Origin: an uncultured Ignavibacteriota bacterium
GTDB lineage: Bacteria > Bacteroidota > Ignavibacteria > Tepidaquicellales > Tepidaquicellaceae
Direction: 5' to 3'
DNA length: 16,268 nt
Assembly: GCA_903901375.1 (NCBI GenBank)
Contig: CAIUQV010000207.1
Coordinates: forward strand, 1 to 16,268
The translations under genes were made by a program, and so were the position numbers. The notes under the pieces are model-generated. The model was not told the origin of the DNA, did not search any database, and worked only from the letters and a program-made list of their open reading frames with translations. Below are positions 1 to 7,738 of the stretch, one piece after another. Each line of letters begins with the position of its first letter. Position 1 is the stretch's first letter.

Positions 1-2700
1 CAAATTAACAATTCATATTACTATAATTCTGATATTTTGTGGGTGGGAACTTGGAATCAGGGACTGGTGAAATTTAATCTTGACGAGAATATTTTTACAA
101 ATTACTATTTGCCGGATGAAGGTTCAAATAAACTAAATGCTAAAGACGTTTGGAGTGTTTATGAGGATAAAACAGGAATATTGTGGATTTCCACAAACAG
201 GGGGGTATTTCTTTTTGATAACTCAACTAAAAAATATATAAAGACTATTAATTCCCAAATGGGGAGTGATGGTTTAAATATAGACTACATAAATAAGATC
301 TGTGCCGACAAGAATGGTGATTTATGGATTGGAACCTGGGGTGGTGGTTTAAACAAATATGATATTAATTCGGGAAAATTTAAATACTATAGAAATAACA
401 AAACCGATTCAACAAGTTTGAGCTCTGATAGAATACGTTTTGTATATAGCGACAGAGAAGGTGTATTATGGGCGGCAACAACAGATAATGGGTTTTGTAA
501 GTACAATCCCGAAAGTGATAATTTTACAAGGTATTATAACCTTGAATCTGATAATAGCAGCGTAAGTTACGACGATATTTCATTTATTTATGATGATAAA
601 AACGGATTTCTATGGATTGGAACATGGAACGGAGGATTAAATAAATTTGATAAAAAGTCAGGAAAATGCAAAAGGTATTATCATGATGTTAACAATCCCA
701 ACAGCATACCTTCGGATTATGTCTTGTGCGGAAGAGAGGACAGGAATGGTGATTTATGGATTGGTACATCAAATGGTCTCTGTAAATATCTTGAAACCGG
801 GGATAACTTCAGAAATTACTATGATGAGTTCGAAAAAGGTGGCAACTCTGTTTTTGATATAATTGCTGACAATAACAATAACCTTTGGCTTGCTACAAAT
901 CAGGGGATTTCAAAATTCAACACATCATTATCAAAACTTAGATTCTACAATCAGTATGATGGCTCATTAAAGATTGAGTATCATTCTTCATTTATCATGT
1001 CAAATGGGAACATGGTTTACGCAGGCAGCGAGAAAGGGTTCACGTGTTTTAATCCGAACGAATTAAATGATGTGCAGAATTTATCAACCGTTACCATAAC
1101 TTCATTTAAGAAATTCAATCAGGAAAGTGATGTTCTTAAAAGACAATTAAATAACGGTGAGATAACTCTGTCATATTCAGACGATGTTTTCTCTTTTGAG
1201 TTTTCAGTGCTGAACTTTAAGAATCCTGAAGAATACAATTATGCATACAAGATAGACGGACTTGATAAAGACTGGATTTACTCGGGAAACAACCGTACTG
1301 CTGCATATTCGCACCTGCAGCCTGGAAATTATACTTTCAGCGTTAAAGCATCAAATGCTGATGGAGTGTGGAATATTCCCACTAATGTTAAATTAGTAAT
1401 CGTTCCGCCTTTCTGGAGAACCTGGTGGTTTATATCGGCTATAGTTTTTATATTTTTAACATTAGGAATTGCATATTTCAAATTAAGAGAAAACAGGCTT
1501 AAAAAATCGAACATTGTTCTTGAAAATACTGTCGTTGAAAGAACAAAAGACCTTATTGATGTTAATGAAAATCTTAAGAACGAAATAATAGAAAGAAAAA
1601 AAGCCGAAGCATCCATAGAATATTCAAAAGAGCAATATAAACTACTCGTCGAAAATGCCAACGAGGCAATCATTGTATTGCAGGACGAAAAAGTAGTATA
1701 CTATAATCCATCTGCTATTGAAATGCTAAGTCCTGTATCCGAAGAACTGTACAGGAAAAACTTCAGAGAATTTATATATCCTGATTACAGTGAATCTTTT
1801 TTGGCAGATTATCTGAATACATTAAACGGTGAACCTGTTATTGATATTAAGGAATTGAAACTTGTTAAAGGGAGGTCGGAGATTATTGAAGCTGAGATGA
1901 ATTCACTGTTAATAGAATGGCTCGACAGGAAAGCAGCTTTAATATTTCTTATGGATGTAACACAAAGAAAAAGAGCTGAGAAGAAAACCGACGAAGCCTT
2001 AAAGAAAGAAAAGGAATTAAGTGAACTTCGTTCAAGGTTTATTTCGATGGCATCTCACGAATTTAAAACACCATTAACATCAATAAACACTTCAGTTGAA
2101 CTTCTTGAGAAATATGATAATTCATTATCGGAAAGCAAGAAAATTAACAGTCTGAAGAGAATCAAAAAGAACGTGGGACAAATGACAAGACTGCTTAATG
2201 ACGTACTCGAAATTGGTAAATCCGAATCAGCTAAATCAGAAATCAGGAAAGAGGAAATTGAAATTGGTAAATATTTAGTCGAAATATTAGAAGAGCTTCA
2301 ATCTACAATCATTTCTAGAACAGGTCACAGCATCAAAACGTCAATGATAAATATTGAAAAAACTATTAATATTGATCCTAAACTTATGCGCCAGATTATC
2401 GAAAACCTTATATCCAATGCAGTGAAATATTCCGGCAACAACTCTGAGATTCTTTTTTCTGCAGAGATTACAGGCAACAAACTGATAATTAAAGTTAAAG
2501 ATAACGGGATTGGAATTTTACCTGTAGATTTAAAAAGAGTATTCGAACCTTTCTTCAGGGGTAATAATCACGGTAATGCTGCCGGTACAGGTCTTGGTTT
2601 AACGATAATGAAAAGTGCGGTTGATGCACACGGCGGTACAGTAGATATAAAAAGTGAAGTAAACAAAGGAACAGAATTTACGATTATTATTCCTGTGTAA
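1..2700 (+). CDS. Propeller-type sensor histidine kinase (5'-partial)
   Basis: Membrane sensor kinase that would autophosphorylate on His and pass the phosphate to a response regulator. The frame is open from base 1 and the first codons already form a propeller blade, so the start lies outside the window; the TTG at 37 is not the start. Counting from base 1 (899 residues): seven blades with a 'LW-I/V-G/A/S-T' core near residues 12, 60, 108, 156, 205, 253 and 295 (two-component regulator propeller), a Y_Y_Y domain at about 400-460 (GLDKDW and the PGNYTFSVKASN motif), one membrane helix at about 475-495, a coiled coil, PAS at about 545-660, HisKA with H-box SHEFKTP (His686), then HATPase with N-box ENLISNAVKYS, DNGIGI, FEPFFRG and GTGLGL. 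Hybrid kinases of this type often have about 14 blades, so roughly half the sensor is probably missing. No receiver or AraC domain is fused at the C-terminus. The ligand is unknown. Confidence 0.93.
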   Translation, partial: QINNSYYYNSDILWVGTWNQGLVKFNLDENIFTNYYLPDEGSNKLNAKDVWSVYEDKTGILWISTNRGVFLFDNSTKKYIKTINSQMGSDGLNIDYINKICADKNGDLWIGTWGGGLNKYDINSGKFKYYRNNKTDSTSLSSDRIRFVYSDREGVLWAATTDNGFCKYNPESDNFTRYYNLESDNSSVSYDDISFIYDDKNGFLWIGTWNGGLNKFDKKSGKCKRYYHDVNNPNSIPSDYVLCGREDRNGDLWIGTSNGLCKYLETGDNFRNYYDEFEKGGNSVFDIIADNNNNLWLATNQGISKFNTSLSKLRFYNQYDGSLKIEYHSSFIMSNGNMVYAGSEKGFTCFNPNELNDVQNLSTVTITSFKKFNQESDVLKRQLNNGEITLSYSDDVFSFEFSVLNFKNPEEYNYAYKIDGLDKDWIYSGNNRTAAYSHLQPGNYTFSVKASNADGVWNIPTNVKLVIVPPFWRTWWFISAIVFIFLTLGIAYFKLRENRLKKSNIVLENTVVERTKDLIDVNENLKNEIIERKKAEASIEYSKEQYKLLVENANEAIIVLQDEKVVYYNPSAIEMLSPVSEELYRKNFREFIYPDYSESFLADYLNTLNGEPVIDIKELKLVKGRSEIIEAEMNSLLIEWLDRKAALIFLMDVTQRKRAEKKTDEALKKEKELSELRSRFISMASHEFKTPLTSINTSVELLEKYDNSLSESKKINSLKRIKKNVGQMTRLLNDVLEIGKSESAKSEIRKEEIEIGKYLVEILEELQSTIISRTGHSIKTSMINIEKTINIDPKLMRQIIENLISNAVKYSGNNSEILFSAEITGNKLIIKVKDNGIGILPVDLKRVFEPFFRGNNHGNAAGTGLGLTIMKSAVDAHGGTVDIKSEVNKGTEFTIIIPV

Positions 2701-2707
2701 TCCTGTC

Positions 2708-3481
2708 CTAAGCAATTCTCATATCCCGGATTTTCTTACTGTACCTTCTGCTTGAAACTAAGGGCTCGTCCAGATTTTTTAAATAAACCTTGTAAGAAGA
2801 ATCAAACCAGTTTTCAAATTTAGTAACAAATGACAGATTGATGATGATGGATTTGTGAATTCTCAGGAATAAGTCTGAAGGAAGTATTTCTTCCCATTCT
2901 TTTAAAAGTTTTTTTACCAATATTCTTTTGTTTGCCGAAGTGGTTACCTTACTGTATTTATAAACCGACCTTATTATAACTACATCACTTATGTTAATAT
3001 AAACAGGCTCATTATTCGACATTAAGATAATATTCGAATCTTTGTTAAGTGTTTTAGCTTTTGTGTTATCTTCATTAAAAGAAACATCCTTTATTGCCTC
3101 TGTTAACAACCTGTTTCTCTTCTTTAACCTTAAATCAATGGATTTTAGTAGTTCTTCGGGGTCAAAAGGTTTGGGGATGTAATCATCGGCTCCGGTTTGC
3201 ATTCCTTTTCTTATATCTGAAATTTCAGATTTTGCGGTAAGAAATATAAATGGAATTGATGCTGTTTTTTCATTCTTTGATAATTCGTTTAATACAGCAT
3301 ATCCGTTAAGGTCTGGCATTGCAATATCACATACTATTAAATCAGGATTAAATATTCCGACCTTCTTTATACCTGCAGCACCATTTTCTGCAGAATCAAC
3401 TTCATATCCGCAGACCTCAAGTAAATCAGTTGTACTCTCTCGTATTGATTCATCATCATCTATTATTAAGATTTTTGGCAT
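2708..3481 (-). CDS. Response regulator, receiver plus LytTR DNA-binding domain
   Basis: Cytoplasmic transcription regulator of 257 residues. The receiver domain (about 1-122) has the acidic pocket D8/D9/D10, phosphoacceptor D52 in 'VCDIAMPD', T82 in 'FLTAK' and K104 in 'PKPF', so every residue needed for phosphorylation is present. A linker of about 28 residues leads to a LytTR domain (about 150-255), recognised by 'RSVYKYSKV', the signature 'LFLRIHKSIIINLSFV' and the closing 'SRRYSKKIRDM'. LytTR proteins bind short direct repeats upstream of target promoters. The gene converges on the propeller kinase with 7 bp between the stop codons and no terminator there. The adjacent kinase is the obvious candidate partner, but the two cannot share a transcript. 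The leader before the ATG is A-rich (AAAAG) without a clear Shine-Dalgarno site. Confidence 0.93.
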   Translation of the reverse strand: MPKILIIDDDESIRESTTDLLEVCGYEVDSAENGAAGIKKVGIFNPDLIVCDIAMPDLNGYAVLNELSKNEKTASIPFIFLTAKSEISDIRKGMQTGADDYIPKPFDPEELLKSIDLRLKKRNRLLTEAIKDVSFNEDNTKAKTLNKDSNIILMSNNEPVYINISDVVIIRSVYKYSKVTTSANKRILVKKLLKEWEEILPSDLFLRIHKSIIINLSFVTKFENWFDSSYKVYLKNLDEPLVSSRRYSKKIRDMRIA

Positions 3482-3673
3482 CTTTTAAAATTTAATTTCA
3501 CTAAAAATATAATTCAAAATAATTAATAATATTATTCGGAATTACGAAACTATAACACATTATTTATTGTAACTACAATTATTTAATGTGCTTTAAATTA
3601 CATTCTTTAATCAAATAATTCAATTTACTTACTCGGACAATTTATGTAATTAATTTATGTTTATTAATGATTT
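3482..3673. other. AT-rich intergenic spacer upstream of the LytTR regulator
   Basis: Very AT-rich sequence between the divergently oriented response regulator and the small plus-strand reading frame. It should hold the promoter of the minus-strand regulator. I see no confident promoter hexamers, RNA gene or coding potential. A 12-bp palindrome AATAATATTATT occurs at 3525-3536 and again at 3715-3726; in such AT-rich DNA this may be chance. Confidence 0.5.
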
Positions 3674-3952
3674 ATGACGCAAAAGAAACGTGTTTCCGAA
3701 GTATTGAATATTGAAATAATATTATTAAAAGGGCATAAATATATAACCTGCGATTTTTAAAATTACGAATGGCTAAAAACTGAAGTTTATACTGTATTTA
3801 AAATTGTCTTTACTGAAAGCAATATTTTATCAGTTCTTTTTAACATTTTCTTCTTTAAAATTGGAAAAGCCGTTCGTTTCGTACCAGAAACTCCTAAAGT
3901 CTTAAACGGCATAAAAGGTAATGCTAAAATTAAATCCGTTAATTATAAGAAA
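3674..3952 (+). pseudogene. Upstream in-frame extension of the 3953-4144 gene, broken by a TAA
   Basis: An ATG at 3674 opens a 28-codon frame (MTQKKRVSEVLNIEI...) that ends in TAA at 3758-3760. From 3761 the same frame is open without interruption through the ATG at 3953 to the stop at 4144. The stretch 3761-3952 reads like protein: a hydrophobic segment (ILSVLFNIFFFKIG) at about 3824-3865, followed by 'NGIKGNAKIKSV', which looks like the first beta strand of the downstream domain. No ATG, GTG or TTG lies in frame between 3761 and 3953. One nonsense change would therefore explain the whole arrangement. Alternatives are a rare start codon such as ATT, or that the region is simply non-coding. 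Inference only. Confidence 0.35.
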
Positions 3953-4144
3953 ATGAAGGTTAATAAATATCCTGTTTATGATATTGTTCTGGATATATCC
4001 ATAGAAGGACAGTCTGTTTATGAAATAACAAGGATACAGCTTGGAATACCAATTATCTTAACTAAACTAATTATCGGAAAAGAATATAATGCATTTATTG
4101 ATTCTTCTGATAAATACAAGGTGCAGATTCCTGACCTGGATTGA
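3953..4144 (+). CDS. Small beta-rich hypothetical protein, probably N-terminally incomplete
   Basis: From the first ATG this is 63 residues. I cannot name a family with certainty. The pattern 'VNKYPVYDIVLDISIEGQ', then 'YEITRIQLGIP', then 'LIIGKEYNAFIDSSDKYKVQI' resembles the small beta domain of many one-helix membrane proteins (DUF3592/SHOCT-associated type), where a G-x-A strand precedes it and a 'G..v.v.vDp.dp..v' strand closes it. The expected first strand (GIKGNAKIKSV) and a hydrophobic helix are encoded in the same frame just upstream of this ATG, so the native protein was probably longer. The leader 'ATTATAAGAAA' has no Shine-Dalgarno site. It is the only complete plus-strand reading frame between the LytTR regulator and the transposase remnant, and it ends before the shared hairpin at 4220-4244. 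Function unknown. Confidence 0.5.
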   Translation: MKVNKYPVYDIVLDISIEGQSVYEITRIQLGIPIILTKLIIGKEYNAFIDSSDKYKVQIPDLD

Positions 4145-4219
4145 TTATTAATAATAACTCTTCATTTACGAAGCGGTAAATACTGCTGTTATAAATCGAT
4201 TATGCTCGTAGTAAATATA

Positions 4220-4244
4220 AAAGCCGTTCAAACCGAACGGCTTT
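4220..4244. terminator. Bidirectional rho-independent terminator
   Basis: A perfect 10-bp inverted repeat AAAGCCGTTC / GAACGGCTTT with a 5-nt loop (AAACC). Read on the minus strand it lies 24 bp past the stop of the last gene of the five-gene block and is followed by TTTTATATTTA. On the plus strand it is about 75 bp past the small gene at 3953-4144 and ends in TTT only. The better U-tract on the minus strand suggests its main job is to end the long minus-strand transcript. Confidence 0.75.
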
Positions 4245-4268
4245 CAAGTGTCTGTATGATTACAAATA

Positions 4269-5999
4269 TTATTTTAACAGTATCATCCTCTTCGTCTCTG
4301 TAAAATTACCTGCACTTAATCTGTAAAAATATATTCCGCTCGTCAGTCCGCCTCCATCAAACATAACTTCATACTTACCCGCATTAAGCCTTTCATTTAC
4401 AACAGTCTGCACTTCTCTACCCTGCACATCATAAACCCTTATTTTTACGTCTCCTGACTTTGAAATATCAAATTTGAATTTTGAACTGCTGTTAAATGGG
4501 TTTGGATAATTCTGTTGTAATGAGTAATTCTCCGGAATTCCGCTGCCTTCTTCTCTGATTCCAACATGATACAATTCAATGAACGTACCTGGCGTTAAAT
4601 CCTTTCCGATTAAACCGGAAAATGTTGGTGGATATCTCTGAACCCGGAATTCCGAATTCATAGTTTCTGTCGGATGCGTCGGATCGTGAGGAATTGTGTC
4701 GTCATAATATAAAGGTCCTGTGTTTATTACAGGATTAACATATTTCCATACAAGTTGTCCCCCCGGTGTTACCTCAAGAAAATTACCGAGAGTACCGTAA
4801 CAGATTAATGTATTACCGTTTGGCAGCCTTTGTGCACCGGATATATCAGAAGCGTACATTGAACTTGGAGGTGTTGCAGTATATATCCAAATCGAACTTG
4901 CAGGTCCGAATGCTGAATTTGGTGCCCTGTAATAAAATCCCAGACTATCTACCGGTGGTACAAACTGGTCTACTGATGAATAACCCCTGTTCACTCCATT
5001 ATTAAATACAAGCATATTTCCGGAGCCCGGATACAAAGAGTCAATCCATTGAGCATCGTGCTGTTCAAATAATTTCTGTGTGCTTGAATTTCCTATCTTA
5101 TAACAGGCCGGATTTCCCCAGCGGTAAAGCAGGTCACCTCCGTGTCCGTATCTTCCGCCGGTATGACTCGCTGCCTGCTGAGTTGTTGTTGAATGATCTA
5201 TAACCCATACTTCACTGTTTCCTCTCACGCTTAATATTATCTGGTCAAACCTTGAATTATACGCTATCGCATTCATATGATTCCAGAAACACGGTAAAAG
5301 TCTGCCATCACCGTCGCAATCAACTAATTCCGGATGACTTGCCACATTCCCGAAATTAAGTTTTGTAGAATCAAAGTCCTGTATTAAATGATCCCATACG
5401 TGCCACTCCCATACAATATTCCCGCCTGTTGGATATATCGGTTGAACTTCTATTATGTAATCTGGTACCATATATCCTTTTGTAATTATTTCCTGTTGGA
5501 ATCTGCTCTGGTCAAAACCCGATGCAAGGCATTGTGCTACTGTTTTCTTTTCCACGGCAAGCATTAGTATATTTCCGTTCGGAAGACGTTTGATGTCGTG
5601 ATGAGCTATATAATTCGGAGAGGAATATGTAAACTGCCATATTAATGTATCTCCCCATGTCCATTCTTCTACTCTTCCTCCTTCACCTCCGCCTGTTCCT
5701 ATCTGTCCCTGTATCATACAGGCTCTGAGTAAATGTCCTGTTGGTGTTATATAAACTGACTGTCCTGGTGCATACTGACTGTTTGACCACTTATGAACTA
5801 ATTTACCCTGGTTATTAATTAAATAAGTTGATGTATAATGCTTTGGTGCAAAAAGTGTATAACCGTTGTATGTGTATGCCGAATCGTTTAAAAATAATCC
5901 GACTTTGCGCTGAGAAAACAACTCAGATGAATATGCTGTAATCATCAGCATTAACAAAAGTGTCAAAAATTCCTTTTTAAAATTTAAATTTCGTTTCAT
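4269..5999 (-). CDS. T9SS-exported aryl-sulfate sulfotransferase-like protein (paralog 2)
   Basis: 576 residues. N-terminal signal peptide (MKRNLNFKKE, then LTLLLMLMITAYSSELFSQ), a large beta-propeller ASST domain (about 33-480) and a T9SS type A sorting domain (about 495-576, QNYPNPFNSSS to the final MILLK). ASSTs move sulfate from an aryl sulfate ester to a phenolic acceptor through a sulfo-histidine, without PAPS. The active-site set is visible: H134 (HHDIKRLPNGN), H241 (FWNHMNAI), R259 (ILSVRGNSE) and H314 (FEQHDAQWID). The spacings of 107, 18 and 55 are close to those recalled for the uropathogenic E. coli enzyme (His252, His356, Arg374, His436), so H314 would be the sulfated residue. 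Last gene of the block, 7 bp after the phosphoesterase; its leader is AAATAATAAAACA. Strongly similar along its whole length to the protein at 7739-9439. Export to the cell surface is inferred from the sorting domain; the substrate is unknown. Confidence 0.88.
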   Translation of the reverse strand: MKRNLNFKKEFLTLLLMLMITAYSSELFSQRKVGLFLNDSAYTYNGYTLFAPKHYTSTYLINNQGKLVHKWSNSQYAPGQSVYITPTGHLLRACMIQGQIGTGGGEGGRVEEWTWGDTLIWQFTYSSPNYIAHHDIKRLPNGNILMLAVEKKTVAQCLASGFDQSRFQQEIITKGYMVPDYIIEVQPIYPTGGNIVWEWHVWDHLIQDFDSTKLNFGNVASHPELVDCDGDGRLLPCFWNHMNAIAYNSRFDQIILSVRGNSEVWVIDHSTTTQQAASHTGGRYGHGGDLLYRWGNPACYKIGNSSTQKLFEQHDAQWIDSLYPGSGNMLVFNNGVNRGYSSVDQFVPPVDSLGFYYRAPNSAFGPASSIWIYTATPPSSMYASDISGAQRLPNGNTLICYGTLGNFLEVTPGGQLVWKYVNPVINTGPLYYDDTIPHDPTHPTETMNSEFRVQRYPPTFSGLIGKDLTPGTFIELYHVGIREEGSGIPENYSLQQNYPNPFNSSSKFKFDISKSGDVKIRVYDVQGREVQTVVNERLNAGKYEVMFDGGGLTSGIYFYRLSAGNFTETKRMILLK

Positions 6000-6006
6000 T
6001 GTTTTA

Positions 6007-7680
6007 TTATTTGATTAATAACATTTTCTTTGTATTGGTATATCCGTCAGTGATTATTTTGTAAAAATAAACTCCGCTCGGATATTTTGTTGCATCCCAT
6101 TTTATCTCGTGCTCACCGGTATTTTGTATACTGTTTACAAGAGTTTGAATTTCATGACCTGCAGCATCAAAAACACTTAGACTCACCTGTGTTCTCTCTG
6201 GTAGAGTAAAACTTATTAGCGTTGTTGGGTTAAACGGATTTGGATAGTTCTGTTCTAGTGTTGGCTCATCGGGAATTATCTTTCCTGATTCGTTTACTGA
6301 TGTATGTGGAGAAAAAGTATACGAGAACCTTACTGAATGATTATGATTTATTGAATTTGTGTCCTGAGGTTTATACGTTGAGACGTATTCCACTTTTCCT
6401 TCATTAGGGCCAACCGTAACCCTTATGTAACCCGAACCGTCAAATTTATTCGGACCTGTATATGCATCTGCGTTTGCAAGCCAACCAATCTGATATGTTG
6501 AGTCACTTGGCATTCCGATTTCCTGATAATATACACCGTTAGCCTGTTCCGTTGCAAAAAGGTGATCGTGACCATCGAAAAATACGTTAACATGATTCTG
6601 TGCCATTATCTGGTGTATAGGAACTCCTCCCCATCCTGTTCTGTATTGATTAAAATGAACTGAGTCACCCCATTCAAACTGATTTGCCATTATAACACCG
6701 CCTCTTCCGTATCCAGTTACATGATGAGCAAATACAAATTTATATTTTGCTGTGCTGTTTTGTAAAGTTTGTTTGAACCAGTTGAATTGTCTCTGACCAA
6801 GTGTCCAGTTCCATTGACCTGGCATTGCATCAGATGTGCAAAATCTGTATTCATCGAGTATTACAAAAAGAGCATCGCCCCATTCAAATGAATAATAATC
6901 CTGTGGCTTGCCCATTCCGCTTCCCTCAGTCGAATCATTTCCCGAATAGAATCCGTTTGGTTCTGGCATGGCATAATAAAACTTTCGTGCAAGTGTTCCC
7001 CATAGATAAAGATTTCGGGGTTGTGTTAAATACCATGCATTTTCACCTTCGTGATTTCCCATTACAAAGTAATATGACGCCGAGTGTGCAATCAATCCTA
7101 TATACTGAAGGAATGATTTTTTCAGACTAAGTTCAGAAACAGAATCGATGGTCAATGGATTTCGGTCATCTCCGTATGTATCACCCAGTTCAAAATGAAA
7201 ATCGGGATTATCCTGACCGATATTTGACATAGTCTGCCTCATAACAGATGGTACTCCTTTTTTGTCATACAGATGCGAATCACCATTTATCGTAAATGTA
7301 AACATACTTCCTCGTGGCCTGTGAGTGATAAAAGTACACATATCGCCAATTATAAAACTTTGTTCGTTCGGCAGCTTATAGCGCAGCCTATAAAAGTATC
7401 TTGTGTTCGATGTAAGCCCGGATAATATGAACTGAACAGGTATTTCTGCAGTTGTTGTAACCGTAGATGTCAAATTTGAATAAACACCGGGCGACGTTCC
7501 GTATTCAAAATATATATTCAGTGCTTTGCGCGGCAAAATCCTTATTGTGATTGAATTGTCAGTCGGACAGCTTAATATCTGATTGCTGTAAAAGGCAGTT
7601 GTGTCTATACTCTTTGCGCTTATAGTGTTTAAAACCGACAATACAATGTATACACTGATTATTAATAATATTCTTCTCAT
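6007..7680 (-). CDS. T9SS-exported metallophosphoesterase (paralog B)
   Basis: 557 residues. Signal peptide (RRILLIISVYIVLSVLNTISA), a fibronectin-like domain similar to the purple acid phosphatase N-terminal domain (about 38-120, ending 'TSNTRYFYRLRY'), a calcineurin-type metallophosphoesterase domain (about 127-430) and a T9SS type A sorting domain (about 476-557). The dimetal ligands are recognisable: D134 and H136 (NGDSHL), D167 (ELGDTYGD), N209/H210 (MGNHEGE), H319 or H320 (FAHHVTG), and H371/H373 (DGHDHLFA). The family hydrolyses phosphate mono- or diesters at a two-metal centre. The first motif is D-x-H, as in general metallophosphoesterases, not D-x-G as in classical purple acid phosphatases. 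It sits between the two ASST genes, 58 bp after one and 7 bp before the next, so co-transcription is likely. Substrate not predictable; extracellular location inferred from the sorting domain. Confidence 0.88.
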   Translation of the reverse strand: MRRILLIISVYIVLSVLNTISAKSIDTTAFYSNQILSCPTDNSITIRILPRKALNIYFEYGTSPGVYSNLTSTVTTTAEIPVQFILSGLTSNTRYFYRLRYKLPNEQSFIIGDMCTFITHRPRGSMFTFTINGDSHLYDKKGVPSVMRQTMSNIGQDNPDFHFELGDTYGDDRNPLTIDSVSELSLKKSFLQYIGLIAHSASYYFVMGNHEGENAWYLTQPRNLYLWGTLARKFYYAMPEPNGFYSGNDSTEGSGMGKPQDYYSFEWGDALFVILDEYRFCTSDAMPGQWNWTLGQRQFNWFKQTLQNSTAKYKFVFAHHVTGYGRGGVIMANQFEWGDSVHFNQYRTGWGGVPIHQIMAQNHVNVFFDGHDHLFATEQANGVYYQEIGMPSDSTYQIGWLANADAYTGPNKFDGSGYIRVTVGPNEGKVEYVSTYKPQDTNSINHNHSVRFSYTFSPHTSVNESGKIIPDEPTLEQNYPNPFNPTTLISFTLPERTQVSLSVFDAAGHEIQTLVNSIQNTGEHEIKWDATKYPSGVYFYKIITDGYTNTKKMLLIK

Positions 7681-7738
7681 TAAACTGTTAAGTTATCGGA
7701 ATTAATTATTCTCACTTTTCCACTTAGCATTAATTAAA

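Noticed and set aside
1329..1673. Minus-strand open frame of 114 codons inside the kinase
   Set aside because: Antisense of the membrane helix and coiled-coil region of the kinase; no leader and no domain.
3525..3726. Two copies of the 12-bp palindrome AATAATATTATT (3525 and 3715) as a possible operator
   Set aside because: The DNA here is extremely AT-rich, so an A/T-only palindrome can recur by chance; LytTR sites are direct repeats, not palindromes.
4766..5005. Plus-strand open frame of 79 codons inside the second ASST gene
   Set aside because: Shadow frame within a well-supported minus-strand gene; the composition is not protein-like and no domain is visible.
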